DNA of 12,326 nucleotides from CAYXGE01 sp964464435 (lineage in GTDB: Bacteria > Pseudomonadota > Gammaproteobacteria > Burkholderiales > Methylophilaceae), in the NCBI GenBank assembly GCA_964464435.1, contig CAYXGE010000057.1, positions 1 to 12,326 of the forward strand, read 5' to 3'. Of this stretch, positions 1-7,485 are shown piece by piece. A model generated the notes under the pieces. The model saw only the letters and a list, made by a program, of their open reading frames with translations. It was not told the origin of the DNA and did not search any database. A program made the translations under genes and the position numbers. Within the stretch, counting starts at the first letter, position 1; each line of letters opens with the position of its first letter.

Positions 1-48
1 TATCAACGATAATACGCATCTTTATTCAATTCAGAAAAACTGCAACAC

Positions 49-1380
49 ATGCAAACAGCGTCTCAACAAGCCCCCAAACTGGCTGTAGTGGCTTCGGTAC
101 AACTACCTCATATTAGCGATACTGAATTTAAAGCATCGCTCATAGAACTAGCTGAGCTTGCCAAAACACTAGGTTTTAAAGTGGTGGATATTTTTACACA
201 AAAACGCGCAAGCTTTGATACCACCGCCTATTTAGGTGTAGGCAAACGGCAAGAGCTACAACAATATGTCAGCCACCAACAAGCCTTAGCAGAAGCGGAA
301 GACAGCAGTGCTCAGCCGATAGAGTTTTTACTAGTAGACCATGAAATCTCGCCCTCACAAGCGCGTAATCTTGAAAAAGAAATTGGTTGCGAGGTGATGG
401 ATCGCACCATGGTTATTCTAGAAATTTTCCACCGCAATGCGCGTTCACCTGCGGCACGTGCCCAAGTTGAAATTGCGCACCTTGGCTATATGGCGCCGCG
501 TTTGCGCGAGCTAGCCAAGCTGGCAGGGCCGCAAGGTAGGCAACGCAGTGGCGTGGGCGGACGCGGTGCGGGGGAGTCAGGCACAGAGCTAGACAAACGC
601 AAAATCCGCGACCGTATTGCCGAGTTGCAACAAGACATCAACCGTATGGATGCCGAGCGCCAAATACAACGCTCAAGACGCCTAGAACGCAGAAGCCACG
701 CTAGTGTGGCACTGGTTGGTTATACCAATGCCGGTAAATCAACCCTCATGCGCGCCCTAACTGGCAGTGAAGTGCTGGTTGCCAACAAACTATTTGCCAC
801 TTTAGATACCACCGTGCGTGCGCTTTACCCAGAAAGCGTACCACGTGTATTAGTGAGCGACACGGTAGGTTTTATTAAAAACCTGCCACACGGCTTGGTG
901 GCATCTTTTAAATCCACGCTAGATGAAGCCCTTGATGCCGCGCTGCTATTACATGTGATTGACGCCAGCGACCCAGGCTATGAGCGCCAACTCGCGGTGA
1001 CAGACAAAGTACTTGAAGAAATTGATGCGCATGAAATACCACGCCTACGCATTTTTAATAAAATTGACTTTGTTGGTGATGAAGCCGCGCAAGCTGAATG
1101 TAAAGCCATGCTACAAGAAAAATACCCAGGCTGTATTGTGATGAGCGCGCGCCGTCCTGATGATGTGAGCATGCTTCATGGCGAAATTATGGCGTTTTTT
1201 CAAAAAGACCTGATTGAAGAAGAAATATTCTTACCATGGACAGCACAACAGCTTCGCAGTGAAATTTACGCCAACTGCAAAGTCTTGGCAGAGCGTGCAG
1301 AAGAAGAAGGCGCCTATTTTAAAGTAAATGCAGATATTTCAGTATTAGAAAATTTACGCAAAAAACTTTCTACGTTATAA
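49..1380 (+). CDS. hflX: GTPase HflX (ribosome-associated/ribosome-splitting GTP-binding protein)
   Basis: The 443-residue protein has the full HflX layout. An N-terminal nucleotide-binding domain spans about residues 10-150 and includes the family motif around GYMAPRLRELAK. A basic helical linker follows (about 185-215), then a TrmE/Era-type G domain. The G-domain motifs are visible: G1 GYTNAGKST at 224-232, G3 DTVGF at 271-275, G4 NKID at 337-340 and G5 SAR at 366-368. HflX proteins bind the 50S subunit and rescue or split stalled ribosomes under heat stress. The ATG at 49 is preceded by an in-frame TAA at 10-12, which bounds the start; no good Shine-Dalgarno sequence is visible. HflX often follows hfq, but the upstream gene is outside the window. 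It is not followed by hflK/hflC here. The identity is very secure; the regulation is not visible. Confidence 0.97.
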   Translation: MQTASQQAPKLAVVASVQLPHISDTEFKASLIELAELAKTLGFKVVDIFTQKRASFDTTAYLGVGKRQELQQYVSHQQALAEAEDSSAQPIEFLLVDHEISPSQARNLEKEIGCEVMDRTMVILEIFHRNARSPAARAQVEIAHLGYMAPRLRELAKLAGPQGRQRSGVGGRGAGESGTELDKRKIRDRIAELQQDINRMDAERQIQRSRRLERRSHASVALVGYTNAGKSTLMRALTGSEVLVANKLFATLDTTVRALYPESVPRVLVSDTVGFIKNLPHGLVASFKSTLDEALDAALLLHVIDASDPGYERQLAVTDKVLEEIDAHEIPRLRIFNKIDFVGDEAAQAECKAMLQEKYPGCIVMSARRPDDVSMLHGEIMAFFQKDLIEEEIFLPWTAQQLRSEIYANCKVLAERAEEEGAYFKVNADISVLENLRKKLSTL

Positions 1381-1382
1381 CT

Positions 1383-1404
1383 AGCATCACTGGGTTGTGG
1401 TGCT
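1383..1404 (+). other. Weak hairpin just after hflX
   Basis: AGCATCAC (1383-1390) pairs with GTGGTGCT (1397-1404) across a 6-base loop, an 8-base-pair stem with one G-T wobble that begins two bases after the hflX stop. No run of T follows it, so it is not a convincing intrinsic terminator. It could slow transcription or protect the mRNA 3' end. Confidence 0.3.
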
Positions 1405-1467
1405 TGCCTAATATGCTTTAAACTGCAACTCTGGTTATGAACCGCAACCATTAAAACGAAAGGTATT

Positions 1468-1935
1468 ATGGAAACCAAACCACCTTTACCTCCATTTACA
1501 GCAGAAACCGCTGCGCAAAAGGTGCGTATGGCAGAAGATGCTTGGAACTCACGCGACCCAGACCGCGTAGTACTTGTTTACACGCAAGACACACAATGGC
1601 GCAACCGTGCAGAGTTTCCTCAAGGGCGCGATCAAGTACACCAATTTTTAAAACGTAAATGGGCAAAAGAGCTTGATTACCGCCTTATAAAAGAACTCTG
1701 GGCATTTACTGAAAACCGCATTGCAGTGCGCTTTGCCTATGAATGGCATGATGATGCAGGTCAATGGTTTAGATCATACGGTAATGAAAATTGGGAATTT
1801 AACGCGCAAGGTTTTATGCAACGCCGTTATGCCAGCATTAATGACTTACCAATTAAAGAAACCGAAAGAACATTCTTTTGGCCACTAGGCAGACGACCAG
1901 ATGACCATGCAAGTTTAAGTGAGTTGGGGTTTTAG
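1468..1935 (+). CDS. NTF2-fold / SnoaL-like protein of the DUF1348 family
   Basis: A 155-residue soluble protein with no signal peptide or membrane segment. It begins with a proline-rich stretch (KPPLPPFTAETAAQ), followed by a helical EDAWNSRDPDRVV segment. The rest is rich in aromatics (RNRAEFPQGRDQV, KELDYRLIKELWAF, RFAYEWHDD, YGNENWEF), the pattern of the DUF1348 branch of NTF2-like cone-shaped barrels. Members of this branch have no settled function; the fold usually holds a small hydrophobic ligand or acts as an enzyme pocket. A good ribosome site, AAAGG at about 1461-1465, supports the ATG at 1468. It lies 87 bases after hflX in the same direction and may share its transcript. The length is normal for the family and the reading frame is intact. 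The family call is fairly sure; the substrate is unknown. Confidence 0.82.
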   Translation: METKPPLPPFTAETAAQKVRMAEDAWNSRDPDRVVLVYTQDTQWRNRAEFPQGRDQVHQFLKRKWAKELDYRLIKELWAFTENRIAVRFAYEWHDDAGQWFRSYGNENWEFNAQGFMQRRYASINDLPIKETERTFFWPLGRRPDDHASLSELGF

Positions 1936-1996
1936 TGACAAAATTGGTACTAAAGCTGTCAATAATGTTTAACTAAGATTTAACTGCGCGGGTGTT

Positions 1997-2086
1997 TGGC
2001 GGAAGCGGTGAGATTCGAACTCACGAAGGGCGTGAACCCTCGACAGTTTTCAAGACTGTTGCCTTCAACCACTCGGCCACACTTCC
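1997..2086 (-). tRNA. tRNA-Ser (anticodon UGA)
   Basis: Reading the minus strand from 2086, a complete class II tRNA folds. The acceptor arm GGAAGTG (2086-2080) pairs with CGCTTCC (2007-2001) with one G-T pair. The D arm contains GGCCGAGTGG. The anticodon arm ACAGT/ACTGT closes the loop CTTGAAA, with anticodon TGA at 2052-2050. A long variable arm of about 18 bases follows, typical of serine tRNAs, then the T arm GTGAG-TTCGAAT-CTCAC. The discriminator G is at 2000 and CCA is encoded at 1999-1997. It reads UCA codons, and UCG/UCU by wobble. It stands alone, opposite in direction to both neighbours. Confidence 0.97.
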
Positions 2087-2106
2087 GTTTTTGAACTGAG
2101 GGCGCG

Positions 2107-2112
2107 ATTCTA
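2107..2112 (-). promoter_or_regulatory. Probable -10 element of the tRNA-Ser promoter with GC-rich discriminator
   Basis: On the minus strand TAGAAT (2112-2107) is followed directly by CGCGCCC, then the tRNA begins about 20 bases further on. A GC-rich discriminator after the -10 is the usual mark of stable-RNA promoters under stringent (ppGpp) control. I see only a poor -35, so the call rests on the -10, the discriminator and the position. Confidence 0.5.
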
Positions 2113-2160
2113 ACATAAAATTTATATACAAAGCTAGACGTAACAGCACATCTATAGCGA

Positions 2161-2190
2161 TTAAGTGAATTGATTTAATTGCTTTACAAT
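2161..2190 (+). promoter_or_regulatory. Possible hemW promoter
   Basis: TACAAT (2185-2190) is a good -10. A weak -35, TTAAGT, lies 18 bases upstream at 2161-2166. Transcription would begin near 2197, about 23 bases before the hemW ATG. It is the only sensible -10 in the short gap between the divergent tRNA and hemW. Confidence 0.4.
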
Positions 2191-2219
2191 AGCCATGAAA
2201 ATTTTAACCGCCTTGATGT

Positions 2220-3437
2220 ATGAAAACAATTATTCCTATTTCTGAAGTACGCGCATTAGATTCACCAGCGCCTGTGTTGGGTGACCATACGATAACGGGC
2301 TTAAAAAACCCGCCACCGTTGGCGCTTTATATTCATATTCCGTGGTGTGTAAGAAAATGTCCCTATTGTGATTTTAATTCGCATGAGTCTAAAACAGAGA
2401 TACCAGAAGCTACATATGTAGATGCGCTGATTGCAGATTTGGAGCAAGCCACACCGTTGGTGTGGGGGCGCAAAATAAGTAGTGTGTTTTTTGGTGGGGG
2501 CACGCCCAGCTTATTTTCTGCAGAGGCGATAGATAAAATTTTATGTCATGTGCGCATGCTAACGCCTTTAGAGTATGGCGCAGAGGTGACATTAGAGGCT
2601 AACCCGGGCGCGGTGGATGCGGGCCACTTTGTTGGATATAAACAGGCTGGAGTTAATCGGCTTTCTATTGGCATACAAAGTTTTGATGAGCGTTATTTAA
2701 AAGCCTTGGGGCGTATTCATAACCGCGCGCAAGCGCTTGAGGCAGTTGCGTTGGCCATGCAAACCTTTGAGTCTGTTAATTTAGATGTGATGTATGGGTT
2801 GCCAGAGCAAACCTTAGATGATGCGCTACAAGATGCACAAACTGCCTGTCAGCTTAACCCTGCGCATTTATCTTTTTATCATTTGACCTTAGAGCCTAAT
2901 ACGCCGTTTCATCGCACGCCACCAAGCTTGCCTGATGACGATACCAGCGCGCAAATGCAAGATGAAATTGAAAAGGTGTTGGCAAGTCATGGTTACGAAA
3001 ATTATGAAACGTCTGCGTTTGCCAAAGCAGGTAAACAATGCCGACATAACTTGAATTATTGGACATTTGGCGACTATTTAGGCATTGGCGCAGGTGCCCA
3101 TTCAAAATTGAGTTTTCATGACAAAATCATCAGGCAAAGTCGCCATAAGCACCCCAAGCGTTATATGGAGCATGCGACTCAAGGATTAGCTATAGATAAT
3201 GAATGGCAAATTAGTGCAAAAGAATTGGGCTTTGAATTTATGATGAACGCACTCAGGTTGAATAATGGCTTTGAGTCCGGCTTATTTGAAATACGCACTG
3301 GGCAACACATTTGGCAATTACAAAAGGCGATTAAGTTAGCAGTGGATAAAGGCTTGTTGGTTCAATCAGACCATGAGATTAAACCGACATTGCAAGGGCG
3401 ACGGTTTTTAAATGAATTATTACAATTGTTTTTGTAA
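2220..3437 (+). CDS. hemW: Radical SAM heme chaperone HemW (HemN-like)
   Basis: The 405-residue protein carries the HemW-type radical SAM site IHIPWCVRKCPYCDFNSH, with the [4Fe-4S] cysteines C43, C47 and C50 in a CX3CX2C pattern. The SAM-binding GGGTPS is at 92-97. The HemW heme-site motif HNxxYW (HNLNYW) is at 276-281, followed by GIGAGAHS at 288-295. The residue after the third cysteine is aspartate (CDF), where true coproporphyrinogen dehydrogenase HemN has CxC, so HemW is the better name although such genes are often labelled oxygen-independent coproporphyrinogen oxidase. HemW binds heme and passes it to target proteins in the cytosol. The N-terminus is about 25 residues longer than in E. 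coli HemW. An in-frame TGA at 2214-2216 blocks any earlier start, and no Shine-Dalgarno sequence is obvious. It converges on the FimV-like gene with only six bases between the stops. Confidence 0.94.
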   Translation: MKTIIPISEVRALDSPAPVLGDHTITGLKNPPPLALYIHIPWCVRKCPYCDFNSHESKTEIPEATYVDALIADLEQATPLVWGRKISSVFFGGGTPSLFSAEAIDKILCHVRMLTPLEYGAEVTLEANPGAVDAGHFVGYKQAGVNRLSIGIQSFDERYLKALGRIHNRAQALEAVALAMQTFESVNLDVMYGLPEQTLDDALQDAQTACQLNPAHLSFYHLTLEPNTPFHRTPPSLPDDDTSAQMQDEIEKVLASHGYENYETSAFAKAGKQCRHNLNYWTFGDYLGIGAGAHSKLSFHDKIIRQSRHKHPKRYMEHATQGLAIDNEWQISAKELGFEFMMNALRLNNGFESGLFEIRTGQHIWQLQKAIKLAVDKGLLVQSDHEIKPTLQGRRFLNELLQLFL

Positions 3438-3443
3438 TTAGCC

Positions 3444-4949
3444 TTAGCTATTGAAAATTGGCAAGCCATTTTCGTCAAAGCCATCTTCATCAAACACTTG
3501 ATCTTTTACATCCCAAATTTGTTTGAGTAACATAATTTCTTCAAGCACGGCTAAACTAAAGCCTGTGCGCTCGCCATCTCGATTATCTTCAATAAGATTA
3601 TCCAAGAAAATATTGGCATCGCCTTGTTCCCAGTGATGTTGTAAATCTTCTAATACGTGCGGAAAATCTTCAAGTGAATTAGACACCACAACATTGACCT
3701 CAACAGGGTTCCATAACGGTGCCATGACGTTAAAGTTTTTATGAAAACGCTCTGCCAAACGCTCAAACTCAATACGCATGTCTTGCGTACGGTAAACATC
3801 CAATAAGTAGAGCCAACTAGTAATGCTACGTTTAGCGCCAAAATTAATGGCGTCGTTTAGCAAGCCAATGGCTTCTTCAATATTACCTTTTGCAATAAGT
3901 TTGCGAGCATCATCGCTTACTGAAGAAATGCGTTCTTCATTGAGGGTGTTATTGCCTTTTACAATTTCAAGCACACTATCATTGTTGGTTGGTTTTGGAT
4001 TTTCTGGGTCAGTATCAAAATAGATAGGCTTAGAATCTGTAAATATCGTTTTAAACGGAAGACGTTTTCTAAATACATAGAGCAAGGCAATTAAAGCCGC
4101 AAGCAAGAACATTAAGCTAGGTAGCCAGAGCTGTTCTAGTCTTTCTGCCAGTGCTTTTTCAATTTTTTGTTCAGCTTTTTTGTCTGTAACTTGTGTTGGC
4201 TTAACCGCTGCTATTGGTTTAGCAGGTATTTTGGCAGTTGATACTGAATTTTCAGAGACTTGGTCTGGTTGTTGCGCAAGTTGTTGTTGTATTGACTCAA
4301 GTGAGTTGTCAGTTGGGGTGATATTGCTAGTATTGACGGTGGCATCGCCTTGTTGGGCTTGCAGTTTGGCTTGTTGTTCAAGCCATTTTTGCGCCGCTTC
4401 TTTGAGTTTTTCTAGCCTGATTTGTAGCTCAGCCAATCTTCTATTGAGTTTTTCTAGCTCAATTTTAGATTGTTCATTGCGTGCCACCAGCTCGTCGTAC
4501 TCCTTCAACATTTCGGGGGTGACTTCTTCTAGAGGCTCGCTGGCAATGCGATAGCTCATGCGCAAGCGCTTATTGCTGGTATCTGATTTTTTGGCCATGG
4601 CTGATAAGGCCTCTAGCTCAGGAATGATGATAGAGCTAGGTTGGCGGTAAGCGGTTTCTGCTTTTAGCGTTGGGTTAATTTCTTTACTTAGTACAATAGA
4701 AGCTTCAATAAAGCGCTTTTGCATAGCTTTATTTTTTGGGTAAAACAGTTTGGCGAGTTGTTTTAGGTTTTCACCAGGTAATACAGGCCAGCTCATGCCA
4801 GGTAAGTTTTGGTAAGCTTCTGTTTTTTTATCGGGCGCTTCACCTAAAGCAGGGCTGGTTTGATACAACACAACGCCAAGCGCCAATAGCATTGGGCTAA
4901 GCTTACGCATGGGTAACCAAGCTGGTTTAGTTGGCGTTTTGCGTTTCAT
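3444..4949 (-). CDS. FimV-like inner-membrane protein (LysM-like N-terminus, coiled coil, one TM helix, cytoplasmic helical domain)
   Basis: A 501-residue protein built like a short FimV/HubP. It has a basic start and a hydrophobic export signal (about 14-36, ending SPALGEA). A LysM-like periplasmic segment follows (about 52-112; VLPGENLKQLAKLFYP to SSIIIPEL). A charged coiled coil spans about 143-200, then a Q/P/T/K-rich linker and a transmembrane helix at 274-293 followed by RKR. The cytoplasmic part includes a TPR-like region at about 343-410 (DDARKLIAKGNIEEAIGLLND, then LAERFHKNFNV) and an acidic tail. FimV proteins bind peptidoglycan and organise type IV pilus and polar functions. Family FimVs are often longer with more TPR repeats, so this is a reduced or divergent member. 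The start is uncertain: M1 and M14 both lack a ribosome site, and M14 gives a cleaner signal peptide. It lies 38 bases after argH and is probably co-transcribed. Confidence 0.6.
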   Translation of the reverse strand: MKRKTPTKPAWLPMRKLSPMLLALGVVLYQTSPALGEAPDKKTEAYQNLPGMSWPVLPGENLKQLAKLFYPKNKAMQKRFIEASIVLSKEINPTLKAETAYRQPSSIIIPELEALSAMAKKSDTSNKRLRMSYRIASEPLEEVTPEMLKEYDELVARNEQSKIELEKLNRRLAELQIRLEKLKEAAQKWLEQQAKLQAQQGDATVNTSNITPTDNSLESIQQQLAQQPDQVSENSVSTAKIPAKPIAAVKPTQVTDKKAEQKIEKALAERLEQLWLPSLMFLLAALIALLYVFRKRLPFKTIFTDSKPIYFDTDPENPKPTNNDSVLEIVKGNNTLNEERISSVSDDARKLIAKGNIEEAIGLLNDAINFGAKRSITSWLYLLDVYRTQDMRIEFERLAERFHKNFNVMAPLWNPVEVNVVVSNSLEDFPHVLEDLQHHWEQGDANIFLDNLIEDNRDGERTGFSLAVLEEIMLLKQIWDVKDQVFDEDGFDENGLPIFNS

Positions 4950-4987
4950 GGCGTTGACACGCTAAAAATAGTTTGAAGTAATACACG

Positions 4988-6421
4988 TTAAGTATTTCCT
5001 AGCCTCTTTCGAGCCATTACCAGTGCTTGTTTTACTTGTTCAGGCGCAGTGCCGCCAATATGGTTTCTACTGGCAAGTGAGCCTTCTAGGGTGAGCACTT
5101 GATAGATGTCATCACTAATCATGGCGCTAAAAGTTTGCAGTTCCGCTAAAGGCAGGTCAGACAAATCACATTGTTTATCTTCGGCGTAACGCACCGCACG
5201 TGCCACTACCCCGTGAGCATCGCGAAATGCTAGCCCTTTTTTCACTAAATAATCGGCTAAGTCGGTGGCAGTTGCAAAGCCTTCTGCCGCTGCTTTACGC
5301 ATATTGTCTTTATTGACTACAAAGCCTGCTTTTATCACTTTGCCATCTTCTATAATGGGTGGACGCAACATGTCAGCATAAATGGTGAGCGTCATGAGCA
5401 AGGTATCGGCAATATCAAATAAAGGTTCTTTATCTTCTTGGTTGTCTTTGTTATACGCCAAGGGTTGGCTTTTCATGAGCGTTAGCAAGCCCATTAAATG
5501 GCCTGTGACACGGCCTGTTTTACCACGTACTAACTCAGGAACATCTGGGTTTTTCTTTTGTGGCATAATAGAAGAGCCAGTACAAAAGCGGTCTGCAATG
5601 TCAATAAAGGCAAAACGTGGAGAAGACCATAAAATGAGCTCTTCTGATAACCGCGATAAATGGGTCATGACCAAAGCGGCAGCAGCGCTAAATTCAATGG
5701 CAAAATCGCGGTCAGACACTGCATCAAGCGAGTTATAACAAACTGCATCAAAGCCCAATGACTTTGCTACCATCTCGCGGTCAATCGGGTAGCTTGTACC
5801 TGCTAATGCGGCGGCGCCCAAGGGTAGGCGATTGATTCGTTTGCGTGCATCAGCAAAGCGCTCTGCATCACGTTGTAGCATTTCAAAATACGCCAGCAAA
5901 TGATGCCCAAATGTCACGGGTTGCGCCACTTGTAAATGAGTAAAACCGGGCATGGCAGTATCGGCGTGCAAACTGGCTAAATCAAGCAACGTCGTTTGCA
6001 GTTGCTTAATGCCAGCTAAAATGTCGTCAACTGTCGCTCTTAGCCAAAGGCGCACATCAGTGGCCACTTGGTCATTGCGTGAGCGACCAGTATGTAAGCG
6101 CTTGCCAGCATCACCAATTTTATCAGTGAGACGTTTTTCTATATTTAGATGGACATCTTCTAAATCTAATAGCCATTCAAATTGGCCTGCTTCAATTTCT
6201 TTTAAAATCTCTGCTAAACCCTGTTCAATGGCTTTAACATCTTCTTGGCTAATAATCTTGCAGGCACCTAGCATGCGCGCATGGGCAATAGAGCCCTGAA
6301 TATCAAAGGTGGCTAAGCGTTTATCAAAATCGACAGACGCGGTATAACGTTTTACCAGTGCGTCAACCGGCTCGTTAAAACGTTCTGACCAAGCTTTATG
6401 TTCTGATGAAGTATTACTCAA
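4988..6421 (-). CDS. argH: Argininosuccinate lyase
   Basis: Catalyses the last step of arginine synthesis, cleaving argininosuccinate to arginine and fumarate in the cytosol as a homotetramer. Family marks are clear (numbering from the upstream TTG at 6439): HTGRSRNDQ at 116-124, the catalytic-region THLQ with H168, the fumarase/lyase signature GSSIMPQKKNPD at 288-299 with the mobile-loop serines, and the C-terminal GGTAPEQV. There is no ATG near the start. The longest frame opens with TTG at 6439 (483 residues) behind a T run with no ribosome site. The TTG at 6421 (477 residues) has AGAGAA seven bases upstream and yields SNTSSEHKAWSERF, close to the usual ArgH start, so I prefer it. The N-terminal motif usually written W[GS]GRF reads WSERF here. 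The gene is divergent from the AlgZ-type kinase and leads into the FimV-like gene. Confidence 0.95.
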   Translation of the reverse strand: MSNTSSEHKAWSERFNEPVDALVKRYTASVDFDKRLATFDIQGSIAHARMLGACKIISQEDVKAIEQGLAEILKEIEAGQFEWLLDLEDVHLNIEKRLTDKIGDAGKRLHTGRSRNDQVATDVRLWLRATVDDILAGIKQLQTTLLDLASLHADTAMPGFTHLQVAQPVTFGHHLLAYFEMLQRDAERFADARKRINRLPLGAAALAGTSYPIDREMVAKSLGFDAVCYNSLDAVSDRDFAIEFSAAAALVMTHLSRLSEELILWSSPRFAFIDIADRFCTGSSIMPQKKNPDVPELVRGKTGRVTGHLMGLLTLMKSQPLAYNKDNQEDKEPLFDIADTLLMTLTIYADMLRPPIIEDGKVIKAGFVVNKDNMRKAAAEGFATATDLADYLVKKGLAFRDAHGVVARAVRYAEDKQCDLSDLPLAELQTFSAMISDDIYQVLTLEGSLASRNHIGGTAPEQVKQALVMARKRLGNT

Positions 6422-6433
6422 TGCTAAATTCTC

Positions 6434-6463
6434 TTGCAAAAAATGAAATTACTTAATAATAAT
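6434..6463 (+). promoter_or_regulatory. Possible promoter of the algZ-algR operon in the divergent argH/algZ spacer
   Basis: TTGCAA (6434-6439) could serve as -35 and AATAAT (6458-6463) as -10, with an 18-base spacer. Transcription would then begin near 6470, almost at the kinase ATG (6472), giving a leaderless or nearly leaderless mRNA. This agrees with the lack of any ribosome site before that ATG. The same AT-rich 32-50 bases must also hold the argH promoter on the other strand. Confidence 0.35.
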
Positions 6464-6471
6464 ACACTTAT

Positions 6472-7485
6472 ATGCAAAGTATAAAGCAAAACTCTAACTT
6501 TAAGACGCGATTACCTGATTTACGTAATCTTGGCATATTATTGCGCGTATTAATTTTGGTGAATGTGTTGGCGTTGATGGCTGCGATTCTCAAAGAAAAC
6601 ACCGTCAATGGCATCATTACGACATTTATTCAACTTTCTACAGCTATTTTACCTGTATTGATAATGAGCTTGCTGAGTATTTACTCAATTTACCCATTTT
6701 TACGCCGTTTGCCCTATTGGCTGGGGGTTTGTGCGTGCATGTTGATGGTTGTAAGCTATGCTAGTTTGGTATTTTGGCTAGGGCAGCATATTTTACAACT
6801 AGACTTTGAAGCATCTCTCATGCGTTCGTGGCTATTGGCGATACTCTTTACAGGAGTTTGTTTTGCCTATTTTCACCAACGTGATCGTGCACTCTCGCCA
6901 GCGGTGACAGAAGCTAGACTACAAGCTTTACAAGCGCGTATTCGCCCACACTTCTTGTTTAATTGTATTAATGCCGTGTTATCCATTATTCGCACTAATC
7001 CCAAAGGTGCAGAATCTGCGCTTGAAGATATGTCAGACTTGTTTCGCGTGCTGATGGCGGATAATCGAGAGTTAGTCCCACTTTCTCAAGAGTTGGCTTT
7101 ATGTCGTCAGTATTTGGCCTTAGAAAAACTGCGTTTAGATGAACGCTTACATGTAGTTTGGCAGGTAGATGAGGCGGCAAATAGCACATTAGTGCCGCCG
7201 CTAGTATTGCAACCTTTGCTTGAAAATGCGGTATATCATGGCATTGAGCCATTGGCTGAGGGCGGTAAAGTCGCTATTCAAATTGTGGCAAAAAGAAATG
7301 AAGTCCATATTCAATTAATGAATCCCTATACGCCAGAAACCAGCCATCATAAAGGCAATAAAATGGCGCTGGGTAATATTAAAGAGCGGCTCGCCTTGCA
7401 TTTTGATGCTGAAGCGAGTCTGACTAGCAAAGTCGTAGATCAACAATATCAGGTGGATATTTTGATTCCACAACGCAATATATGA
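6472..7485 (+). CDS. algZ: Membrane sensor histidine kinase of the LytS/AlgZ (FimS) class
   Basis: The 337-residue protein has four hydrophobic helices (about 20-40, 52-74, 84-105, 119-135) and then a His_kinase domain (PF06580 type). The H-box is QARIRPHFLFNCINA with the phospho-accepting H160, and the N-box is LQPLLENAVYHGI (246-258, N252). The ATP-lid region is short, GNKMALGNIKERL at 295-307, with a single conserved glycine where LytS kinases usually have GxGxGL. There is no periplasmic sensor domain, so the signal is probably read in the membrane. It overlaps the AlgR-type regulator by four bases, and gene order with argH and hemC matches the pseudomonad argH-algZ(fimS)-algR-hemC cluster, where the pair controls twitching motility and exopolysaccharide. 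The function in this organism is inferred. No Shine-Dalgarno precedes the ATG, but LPDLRNLGILLRV near residue 14 is family-typical and supports this start. Confidence 0.87.
   Translation: MQSIKQNSNFKTRLPDLRNLGILLRVLILVNVLALMAAILKENTVNGIITTFIQLSTAILPVLIMSLLSIYSIYPFLRRLPYWLGVCACMLMVVSYASLVFWLGQHILQLDFEASLMRSWLLAILFTGVCFAYFHQRDRALSPAVTEARLQALQARIRPHFLFNCINAVLSIIRTNPKGAESALEDMSDLFRVLMADNRELVPLSQELALCRQYLALEKLRLDERLHVVWQVDEAANSTLVPPLVLQPLLENAVYHGIEPLAEGGKVAIQIVAKRNEVHIQLMNPYTPETSHHKGNKMALGNIKERLALHFDAEASLTSKVVDQQYQVDILIPQRNI

Noticed and set aside
2195..2245. 16-residue leader-like frame (ATG at 2195) overlapping the hemW start
   Set aside because: The probable transcription start is near 2197, so the ATG would not be in the mRNA. 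There is no ribosome site or attenuator structure.
4180..4554. 124-codon open frame on the + strand, cysteine- and serine-rich
   Set aside because: It lies wholly antisense to the coiled-coil and linker region of the FimV-like gene. Its composition is the mirror of Q/K/E-rich codons, and it has no family resemblance.
5382..5738. 118-codon open frame antisense to argH, with similar ones at 5952-6299 and 8449-8859
   Set aside because: Each is fully antisense to a strongly supported gene, and none has a recognisable motif or ribosome site.
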